32,015 nt of DNA from an uncultured Pelagibacteraceae bacterium (lineage in GTDB: Bacteria > Pseudomonadota > Alphaproteobacteria > Pelagibacterales > Pelagibacteraceae), in the NCBI GenBank assembly GCA_902591695.1, contig CACJBQ010000008.1, positions 1 through 32,015 on the forward strand. The letters run 5' to 3'. Positions 25,392 through 32,015 of this stretch are shown piece by piece. The notes under the pieces were generated by a model, which was not told the DNA's origin, did not search any database, and saw only the letters and a program-made list of their open reading frames with translations. How positions within the stretch are numbered: the first letter of the stretch is position 1; every line of letters begins with the position of its first letter. Position numbers and translations under genes: made by a program.

Positions 25392-25418
25392 AAAAAGATA
25401 ACTTTAAATTATCTTTTT
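25392..25418 (+). terminator. A/T-rich hairpin terminator after lpxC
   Basis: AAAAAGATAA (25392-25401) is perfectly complementary to TTATCTTTTT (25409-25418), with a 7-nt loop. The 3' arm itself provides the U-tract, a pattern usual in AT-rich genomes. It lies 2 nt after the lpxC stop and just before bamD, so it may end or attenuate the dcw transcript. TATAAA at 25425-25430 could start a bamD transcript, but it sits only 6 nt before the ATG. Confidence 0.55.
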
Positions 25419-25436
25419 AAAAAGTATAAATTAGTT

Positions 25437-26279
25437 ATGAAGGTAAAGATTTTTTTAAATTTAATTTTAATTATTTTTTTATGTATTTCCTGTTCAAAAA
25501 AAATAGAAAAAAAATCTGTTATTAATGAGAACAGTCTAGATTTACAAGTTTTTGAAGCTTACAAAGAAGGAATAAAATCTTTAGAAAGTGGTGATGTTTT
25601 GTTTGCCGCAAAAAAATTCAATGAAGTTGAAATAATGTTCCCCCAATCAACATGGGCGCCTAAATCAGCTTTAATGGCTGCTTACTCATATTATATACAA
25701 GACTATTATGGTGATGCTGTCGCTGAGTTAATTCGTTTTCAAAAAGTTTATCCGAAGCACAAAAATTTAGATTACTCATATTATTTATTAGCCCTTTGTT
25801 ATTATGAACAAATAGTCGACGAAAAGAAAGATTTACAAGCAATTATTAATGCAAAAGATACTTTTAATATTTTATTAAAAAATTACCCAAAAACTGAGTA
25901 TTCAATAGATGCAGATTTTAAATTAGATCTTATAAATGATATATTGGCTTCTAAAGAAATGTATATAGGAAGATATTACTTTAGTAAAAAAAAATGGATA
26001 CCAGCAATAAACAGATTTAGAACTGTAGTAGATGAATACGATACTACAATTTATGTAGAGGAGGCATTACATAGATTGGTTGAAGTTTACTTTATATTGG
26101 GTTTAAAACAAGAGTCTGAAAAGTATGCAAGTTTATTAGGATATAATTACAAATCATCTCAATGGTATAAAAAAACATATTCTGTCTTTAATAAGAATTA
26201 CAAAGAAATAAAAATTGAGAAAAAAAAGGAAAAGGCTTTTCTAAGTAAGTTTAAATCCCTCCTGGACCTAGATGAATAA
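25437..26279 (+). CDS. bamD: Outer-membrane assembly lipoprotein BamD
   Basis: 280 aa. The N-terminal signal FLNLILIIFLCISCSKK has a lipobox-like LCISC with C19 as the likely lipidated residue. Tandem TPR-like helices follow: EAYKEGIKSLESGDVLFAAK near 42, FNEVEIMFPQSTWAPKSALM near 62, VAELIRFQKVYPKHKNLDY near 96 and YYLALCYYEQIVDEKKD near 116. FRTVVDEYDTT near 198 closes the repeats. This is the YfiO/ComL architecture. BamD is the essential partner of BamA in beta-barrel insertion. lpxC-bamD adjacency is usual in alphaproteobacteria. The 3' end overlaps ligA by 8 nt, where many relatives carry recN. Confidence 0.93.
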   Translation: MKVKIFLNLILIIFLCISCSKKIEKKSVINENSLDLQVFEAYKEGIKSLESGDVLFAAKKFNEVEIMFPQSTWAPKSALMAAYSYYIQDYYGDAVAELIRFQKVYPKHKNLDYSYYLLALCYYEQIVDEKKDLQAIINAKDTFNILLKNYPKTEYSIDADFKLDLINDILASKEMYIGRYYFSKKKWIPAINRFRTVVDEYDTTIYVEEALHRLVEVYFILGLKQESEKYASLLGYNYKSSQWYKKTYSVFNKNYKEIKIEKKKEKAFLSKFKSLLDLDE

Positions 26280-28302
26280 AAAAGCAATTGAAAAAGATTA
26301 TAACAACAAAATAAAATTAATTAATAAACTTAATCAATTTTATTACAATAAAAGTAAACCTATTGTTCAAGATTTTGAATATGATGAATTAAAAAAAGAA
26401 ATATTTTCATTAGAAAAAAAATATGATTTTTTAAAATCAAAAGATTCTCCTTCACAAATTGTTGGTCACAAACCATCTAGAAATTTTAAAAAAGATATGC
26501 ATAGAATTCCTATGCTTTCACTCTCAAACGCTTTTACTGAGGATGATTTAATTAATTTTGAAAAAAAAATATTAAATTTCCTATCAAAAGATAGTAATTT
26601 TAAATTATTCTATAGTGCAGAACCTAAAATTGATGGAATTTCAGCATCTTTAACCTATAAACACGGCAAATTTTATAAAGGTCTATCTAGAGGAGACGGA
26701 AAAGAAGGCGAGGATATAACTGCAAATCTTTCAACTATAAAAGATATACCAAAAATTATTTTAGACGAGGATTTTCCTGAGGAAATTGATATTAGAGGCG
26801 AGGTTTTTATACAAAATAGTGATTTTGAAGATCTTAAGGAAAAATTTGCAAATCCAAGAAACGCAGCGTCTGGGTCTTTAAGACAAAAAAAAGCAGAAGA
26901 TACAAAAAAAATTCCTCTTAAATTTATTGCATATACTTTTGGTTATGAAAAGGGTTTGAAAATAAATAATCAGTATGATTTTCTTGATAAGCTCAAAGTA
27001 TGGGGATTTAAAATAAATCCTTTAAATAAATTAATTTCAGGAACAAAAAATTTAATTCAAAATTATAGTATTATTGAAAAACAAAGATCAAATCTAGATT
27101 TTGATATAGATGGTATTGTTTATAAAGTTAATGATTTTGCTCTTCAGCAAAGATTAGGTAATGTAGCAAATGCACCCAGATGGGCCATTGCTCATAAATT
27201 TTCCTCAAATAAAGCAACTTCATTAATTTTAGATATTGAAATCCAAATTGGAAGAACTGGGGCTTTAACTCCAGTTGCAAAAATCAAACCTATTAATATT
27301 GGTGGTGTATTAGTATCAAATGCTACTTTACATAATGAAGACGAAATAAATCGAAAAGACATAAGAATTGGTGATTTTGTAACTGTGGAAAGAGCCGGAG
27401 ATGTCATACCGCATATTCTATCTGTAGATTTGAAAAGAAGACCAAAATCAAGTTCCAAGTTTATATTTCCCTTAAAATGCCCATCTTGTGGATCTAAAAC
27501 TATTAAAGAATTTAATAAAATTACTAAAAAAATCGATGCAGTTAGAAGATGTTCTAGTGAAGGTTACTATTGTGATAAAATTTCAATTGAGAAATTAAAG
27601 CATTTTGTCTCGAAAGAAGCTTTTAATATTGATGGTTTTGGAAAAAAAATAGTTGAAGGATTTTGGAAATTAAAATTAATCAAATTTCCACAAGATATAT
27701 TTAAACTTGATTATAATAAAATAGAAAAACTGGAAGGTTGGGGTAGATTATCAGTAGAAAATTTAAAGTATTCCATAAATCAAAAAAGAAATATATCTTT
27801 AGAAAGATTTATATTTGCTTTAGGAATTAGACATATTGGACTAGAGAATGCAAAGTTACTATCTAAACATTTTATATCATTACGAAATTTTCAAAATTTG
27901 ACTAAAAAAAATAATTATAATGATTTACTAAATATAGATGGAATTGGAGAAACACAAGTAAGTTCGATAAAAAGTTTTTTTGCAAATAAAACTAATGTGA
28001 AAGTTCTAAGCGAATTGGGTAAAGTGCTTAAAATAAAAAATGCAACCCTAAGTCAAAGTGATGGAATATTAAAAAATAAGTCATTTTTAGTAACTGGTAA
28101 ATTAAATGGTATTAGTAGAGCTGAAGTTAAGTCATTAATTGAAGAAAACTCAGGAACCACAGTTAGCAGCGTCTCAAATAGATTGGATTATTTAATTATT
28201 GGAGAAAAGCCTACAAAAAGAAAAGTGGAAAGTGCTAAAGAACTTAAAATTAAAATTATTAAACAAGAAGAATTTTTGCAGATGCTAAATAAAGCTAGCT
28301 AA
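26272..28302 (+). CDS. ligA: NAD-dependent DNA ligase LigA
   Basis: 676-aa replicative DNA ligase, full length (E. coli 671). An Ia NMN-binding region lies at 1-70 and the adenylation domain has the active lysine K119 in EPKIDGISAS. RGEVFIQNSDFEDL near 177 and FANPRNAASGSLRQ near 191 follow. The OB fold includes GRTGALTPVAKIKP near 328. A four-Cys zinc finger near 403-434 (CPSCGSK, then RRCSSEGYYC) has a somewhat enlarged spacing between Cys pairs. Helix-hairpin-helix repeats (about 440-590) and a C-terminal BRCT domain (about 600-676, FLVTGKLNGISRAEVKSLIE) complete it. The start overlaps bamD by 8 nt. The 3' end overlaps the convergent pepP-like gene by 18 nt. Confidence 0.98.
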   Translation: MNKKAIEKDYNNKIKLINKLNQFYYNKSKPIVQDFEYDELKKEIFSLEKKYDFLKSKDSPSQIVGHKPSRNFKKDMHRIPMLSLSNAFTEDDLINFEKKILNFLSKDSNFKLFYSAEPKIDGISASLTYKHGKFYKGLSRGDGKEGEDITANLSTIKDIPKIILDEDFPEEIDIRGEVFIQNSDFEDLKEKFANPRNAASGSLRQKKAEDTKKIPLKFIAYTFGYEKGLKINNQYDFLDKLKVWGFKINPLNKLISGTKNLIQNYSIIEKQRSNLDFDIDGIVYKVNDFALQQRLGNVANAPRWAIAHKFSSNKATSLILDIEIQIGRTGALTPVAKIKPINIGGVLVSNATLHNEDEINRKDIRIGDFVTVERAGDVIPHILSVDLKRRPKSSSKFIFPLKCPSCGSKTIKEFNKITKKIDAVRRCSSEGYYCDKISIEKLKHFVSKEAFNIDGFGKKIVEGFWKLKLIKFPQDIFKLDYNKIEKLEGWGRLSVENLKYSINQKRNISLERFIFALGIRHIGLENAKLLSKHFISLRNFQNLTKKNNYNDLLNIDGIGETQVSSIKSFFANKTNVKVLSELGKVLKIKNATLSQSDGILKNKSFLVTGKLNGISRAEVKSLIEENSGTTVSSVSNRLDYLIIGEKPTKRKVESAKELKIKIIKQEEFLQMLNKAS

Positions 28303-29979
28303 CCATTTTCTTTCGTCTTTTTTTAAGTAATTTGATATTTTTTTATAAACCTCTAAATGATATTTAAAAAGATAATCTTTTTCTGAAGTAGTTAATAAAT
28401 TAAAATTTATCAAATCTTTTTCAATAGGTACCATTGTTAAGTTTTTAAATGTTAATTTATTACTTTTTTTGGTTACGTATACTAAGTTTTCTATTCGGAT
28501 ACCAAAATTATTTTCTTTATAGTAGCCTGGTTCGTTACTTAAAATCATACCTTCTTTAATTTTTACTTTATTTATTTTTGTAATTGATTGTGGACCTTCA
28601 TGGACATTTAGAAAAAAACCAACACCATGTCCAGTGCCGTGAGCATAATCTAAATTACTCTCTCTCAAAAATTTTCTTGCTCTTTTATCAATTTTTTTTC
28701 CTGTGTTATCTTTATTAATATTAGTTGTAGAAACAGCAATATGTCCTTTTAAAACTTTAGTAAAAATATTTTTTATGTTTTGGTTTTGATTTGTAAAACA
28801 AATTGTTCTTGTTACATCAGTTGTGCCATATTTATATTGCCCACCTGAGTCACAAAGAAAAATATCTTTTTTGTTTATAATTCTACAATTTTCTTTTTTT
28901 GCCCGATAATGTACAATAGCACCATTTTTACCTGAACCTGCAATTGTATCGAAACTAGGATAAAGAAAATTTTTATTCATTTTTCTAAATCTTTCTAATT
29001 TTTTAGCTGCCTCTACCTCAGTAATTTTATTTTTATTAATTTCTTTAATCCAATAAATAAATTTTGTTAAGGCTACTCCATCTAAAATGTGAGCATTAAT
29101 CATATTATCAATTTCTGCTTTATTTTTTATTGCTTTTAAATAATAAGAAGGGTCTTCTCTGCTAACAATTTTATATTTTGAATTAATTAGATTTTCGTAA
29201 AATATTGAACATGATTTATCATCAATAATAAATTTTTTTCCTTTAAGTTTAAATAATTTATTTGGTAATTCCTTAATATCTAAAAACTGATTTAATTTAA
29301 TAGTTTTATTATTTATTAATTTTTTACATTTTTCCATATTACTGATTAATAATATTTTTTTTGTTTTGCTTATTATTAATCTTGAATTGGGAACAGGGCT
29401 GTTTGGACCATCTCCTCCTCTTATATTTAATATCCACGCAACATTCTCTGGAGCACTTATAAAAATATAATCCGATTTATTTTTTTTTAGATATTTTGAA
29501 ATTTTGTTAATTTTAGAACTGGCACTTTCACCTACTATATTTTTATTTAAAGAAAAAAAAGGGATATTAGCGTTTACTTTTTGTTTTTTAATTTTGTCAA
29601 TTAAATTTTCATTAATATATTTAATGGTATTATTTTTTAAAAAATAATTTTTAATTTGAGAATTTGTAAATAATTTTGGATCAATACCTAAAGTTAAATT
29701 TTTAAATAAATTACAATTAATTAATTTTTCGAATCCATAAATTTTAAAATTTTTTCCACTTTCTGCATGACTTTGAATTGTATATCTTCCATCAGTAAAT
29801 AAATAGTTTTTATGTTTTAATATTATAGCTAATCCAGCTGAGCCACTGAAATTTGATATAATTTTTAATCTGTTAATTTTTGAATATTCAGTAAAATAGT
29901 CATCATTTTTTGGTATGACATATCCATCAATCTTATATTTTTTAAATTTTTTCCTTAATAGTTTAATGTATTGTCTCAT
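28285..29979 (-). CDS. pepP: Xaa-Pro aminopeptidase (M24 family)
   Basis: 564 aa, the three-domain aminopeptidase P2 type, cleaving N-terminal residues that precede proline. An N-terminal creatinase-like domain starts near residue 17 (IDGYVIPKNDDYFTEY). The C-terminal pita-bread domain carries the dimetal ligands: Asp in LCDSGGQYKYGTTDVTRTI near 374-388, His in AHGTGHGVGFFLNVHEGP near 450, and Glu in LSNEPGYYKENNFGIRIENL near 483-502. No signal peptide, so cytoplasmic. It is downstream of uvrD with a 4-nt overlap (ATGA) and is co-transcribed on the minus strand. The gene symbol is by family; paralogues cannot be excluded. Confidence 0.93.
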   Translation of the reverse strand: MRQYIKLLRKKFKKYKIDGYVIPKNDDYFTEYSKINRLKIISNFSGSAGLAIILKHKNYLFTDGRYTIQSHAESGKNFKIYGFEKLINCNLFKNLTLGIDPKLFTNSQIKNYFLKNNTIKYINENLIDKIKKQKVNANIPFFSLNKNIVGESASSKINKISKYLKKNKSDYIFISAPENVAWILNIRGGDGPNSPVPNSRLIISKTKKILLISNMEKCKKLINNKTIKLNQFLDIKELPNKLFKLKGKKFIIDDKSCSIFYENLINSKYKIVSREDPSYYLKAIKNKAEIDNMINAHILDGVALTKFIYWIKEINKNKITEVEAAKKLERFRKMNKNFLYPSFDTIAGSGKNGAIVHYRAKKENCRIINKKDIFLCDSGGQYKYGTTDVTRTICFTNQNQNIKNIFTKVLKGHIAVSTTNINKDNTGKKIDKRARKFLRESNLDYAHGTGHGVGFFLNVHEGPQSITKINKVKIKEGMILSNEPGYYKENNFGIRIENLVYVTKKSNKLTFKNLTMVPIEKDLINFNLLTTSEKDYLFKYHLEVYKKISNYLKKDERKWLASFI

Positions 29980-32012
29980 TTAATTCTTTTTTGGTATCTT
30001 ATCCAACCTGGACTTCTTGTACCTTCCTCAATTTCAAAATCTTGATTAAAATCAAAATCGTCATCATTATTTATCTCTTCATCAAAAAACGAATTTTTCT
30101 CTAGGTTTTTTTCTGGCAATTCATCTATAAATCTTGAGGCCATACTATCTATCCAGTCTCCTTGATAAAATCTATTCATCGAAAATGATATTATTGCTTT
30201 TTTCTTTGCTCTAGTAATCCCAACATAAGCTAAACGTCTTTCTTCTTCCAATCCACTTTGTCCTTTTTCCTCTATAGATTTTTGATGTGGAAACAATCCT
30301 TCTTCCCAACCCGGAAGAAAAACAACATCAAATTCTAATCCTTTTGCAGCGTGCATTGTCATCATGTTAATTTTCTCACCATCCCATTCTTGATCCACAG
30401 AAGTTGCTAATGACACATGTTCTAAAAAACTTTCTAAATTATCAAATTCTTTCATTGCACTTAATAGTTCTTTAATATTTTCTAATCTATTTTCGTTATC
30501 CAAATCTTTTTTATTTTTTAACATTGCTGAATATCCAGACTCATCTAATACAATTTGCAATAACTTTATATGATTAGTTTTTTTTAAAGCTAAATCATTT
30601 CTCCACTTAGCTAATGAATTCATAAATAAATTTAAACCTATTTTCGCTTTTGGTTTAATTAAATTTAGCTCAAGCATTTTAATTGAAGCTCTTTCTAAAT
30701 TTAAATTATTTTCTTTAGCAAATTCATGAATACTTTTTAAAGTACTATCTCCTAAAGATCTCTTTGGATTATTTACAATTCTTTCAAACGCCAGATCATC
30801 TTTTTCTTGATAAATTAATCTTAAATAAGCAACACAATCTTTAATTTCTGCTCTTTCATAAAATTTTGTACCACCTAATATTCTATAAGGCATGCCGATT
30901 TTAAGAAAACGCTCTTCAAACTCACGTGTTTGAAAAATAGCTCTAACTAGTATTGCAATATTATTATAAGAAAATTTTTTTTTGATTTTTTTTTCTATTT
31001 CATCAGAAACACCAACTGCTTCATCTTTACCATTTTTAAAACAGTTTAATTTAACTAAATCACCTTCTTCCATAGTAGTAATTAAAGTTTTACCAACTCT
31101 ATTTTGATTATTAGAAATAAGGTTTGAAGCGACAGATAGAATATTTTGAGAAGATCTATAATTTTGTTCTAATCTTATTACTTTTGTATTTTTATAAACT
31201 TGATCGAATTCTAAGAAATTTTTAATTTCCGCTCCCCTCCAACTATAAATAGATTGATCATCATCTCCAACGCAACAAATATTTTTGTTTTTTTCTGATA
31301 AAAGATTAAGCCATTTACTTTGAATAAAATTTGTATCTTGATATTCATCAACAAGTATATATTTAAAATTTTTTGAGTATATTTCTCTAATATCTGAATT
31401 AAATTCTAAAATTTTTACAGCATGTAAGATGAGGTCACCAAAATCACAAGAGTTTAATTCAGTTAGTTTTTGCTGATAAATTTTATAAAGCGGAAGAATT
31501 GTTTTTTCGTAAATATCTTTTTTATTTATTATCACTTCATTAGGATAAAAACCTTTATTTTTCCAACGATCAATTATTGCCAATATAAATCTTGGAGACA
31601 ACTGTTTAATGTCAATATTTTCAGCTTTACAAATATTTTTTATAAGTCTTATTTGATCGTCAGTGTCAACGATAGTAAAATTATAATTTAGATTTGCAGC
31701 AGATGCATGTTTTCTTAATAATTTTGCACAAATGGAGTGAAATGTGCCAAGCCAAGATAGCCCAACAGCAGTTGAACCAAGTATTTTACTTACTCTATTT
31801 TGCATTTCTTTAGCAGCTTTGTTAGTAAATGTGACTGCTAAGATTTGATTTGGAAATGCCTTTTTTTCTTTAATAATATTAGCAATTCTAGAAGTTAAAA
31901 CTTTTGTTTTTCCAGATCCAGCCCCTGCAACAATTAAAAGTGGACCATCTGTATGTAGAACCGCTTCTTTTTGGGCATCATTCAAATTTTTTAAATAATC
32001 TTTGTTTATCAT
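29976..32012 (-). CDS. uvrD: UvrD/PcrA-type superfamily 1A DNA helicase
   Basis: 678-aa 3'-5' helicase acting in nucleotide excision and mismatch repair. Helicase motifs are in order: Q motif LNDAQKEAV, Walker A GAGSGKT at 30-36, Ia FTNKAAKEMQNRV, motif II VDEYQDTN near 217, motif III GDDDQSIYSWRGAEI near 249, and motif IV RLEQNYRSSQ near 276. Motif V TMHAAKGLEFDVVFLPG lies near 557 and motif VI EEERRLAYVGITRAKK near 592. The protein ends soon after an acidic stretch and RSPGWIRYQKRIK, where longer relatives continue into a Tudor-like domain. It starts 3 nt from the window edge, so its promoter is outside. The gene itself is complete. Confidence 0.97.
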   Translation of the reverse strand: MINKDYLKNLNDAQKEAVLHTDGPLLIVAGAGSGKTKVLTSRIANIIKEKKAFPNQILAVTFTNKAAKEMQNRVSKILGSTAVGLSWLGTFHSICAKLLRKHASAANLNYNFTIVDTDDQIRLIKNICKAENIDIKQLSPRFILAIIDRWKNKGFYPNEVIINKKDIYEKTILPLYKIYQQKLTELNSCDFGDLILHAVKILEFNSDIREIYSKNFKYILVDEYQDTNFIQSKWLNLLSEKNKNICCVGDDDQSIYSWRGAEIKNFLEFDQVYKNTKVIRLEQNYRSSQNILSVASNLISNNQNRVGKTLITTMEEGDLVKLNCFKNGKDEAVGVSDEIEKKIKKKFSYNNIAILVRAIFQTREFEERFLKIGMPYRILGGTKFYERAEIKDCVAYLRLIYQEKDDLAFERIVNNPKRSLGDSTLKSIHEFAKENNLNLERASIKMLELNLIKPKAKIGLNLFMNSLAKWRNDLALKKTNHIKLLQIVLDESGYSAMLKNKKDLDNENRLENIKELLSAMKEFDNLESFLEHVSLATSVDQEWDGEKINMMTMHAAKGLEFDVVFLPGWEEGLFPHQKSIEEKGQSGLEEERRLAYVGITRAKKKAIISFSMNRFYQGDWIDSMASRFIDELPEKNLEKNSFFDEEINNDDDFDFNQDFEIEEGTRSPGWIRYQKRIK

Positions 32013-32015
32013 TTA

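Noticed and set aside
1-32015. CRISPR arrays, insertion sequences, prophage genes or integrases
   Set aside because: No regularly spaced long repeats, transposase motifs or phage genes were seen; poly-A/T and AAT-rich similarity is general composition.

Overview
The window is a compact, strongly AT-rich bacterial chromosome segment. The genes overlap or nearly touch, proteins are rich in Lys, Asn and Ile, and spacers are tiny. The dcw cluster ends in ddl-ftsQ-ftsA'-lpxC-bamD-ligA, the alphaproteobacterial arrangement. Together with a fused murE-murF this points to a streamlined marine alphaproteobacterium of the SAR11 / Pelagibacterales type. The assignment is inferred from gene content and style, not from a database match.

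Layout. (1) 65-1967, + strand: the primary sigma factor rpoD, then a tRNA-Val(GAC) whose elbow nucleotides are abnormal. (2) 2030-4475, - strand: a two-gene sugar cassette (methyltransferase-like/GT2 fusion plus an extended-SDR nucleotide-sugar epimerase). It ends at a palindromic terminator shared with the rpoD side and is bracketed by a second tRNA (CAT anticodon, 4579-4655). (3) 4668-6060, - strand: mlaC and mlaA, outer-membrane lipid-asymmetry genes. (4) 6160-7293, + strand: a cytosolic AmpD-like amidase and the RNase P RNA. (5) 7402-28302, + strand: an 18-gene division and wall run, mraZ-ftsZ-rsmH-ftsL-ftsI-murEF-mraY-murD-ftsW-murG-murC-murB-ddl-ftsQ-ftsA'-lpxC-bamD-ligA. It is headed by a promoter that overlaps a textbook MraZ operator. 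(6) 28285-32012, - strand: pepP-like M24 peptidase and a UvrD/PcrA helicase, convergent with and slightly overlapping ligA.

How it fits together. The large operon supplies nearly the whole cytoplasmic lipid II pathway (MurB, C, D, E, F, Ddl, MraY, MurG), the septal synthase pair FtsW/FtsI, divisome parts FtsL/FtsQ/FtsZ, and the committed step of lipid A synthesis. BamD and MlaA/MlaC add outer-membrane assembly and upkeep.

The strongest unusual signal is at the division locus. The gene in the ftsA position encodes only about 233 residues. It looks like an FtsA stripped of its ATP-binding and FtsZ-tail-binding domains, keeping the 1C (SHS2) domain and a C-terminal amphipathic tail. ftsZ has left its usual place after ftsA and now sits directly behind mraZ under the MraZ operator. 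Other points of interest are the tRNA-Val with apparently compensatory elbow substitutions, a UvrD that stops before its Tudor domain, an MlaA without a lipobox, and loss of recN between bamD and ligA.
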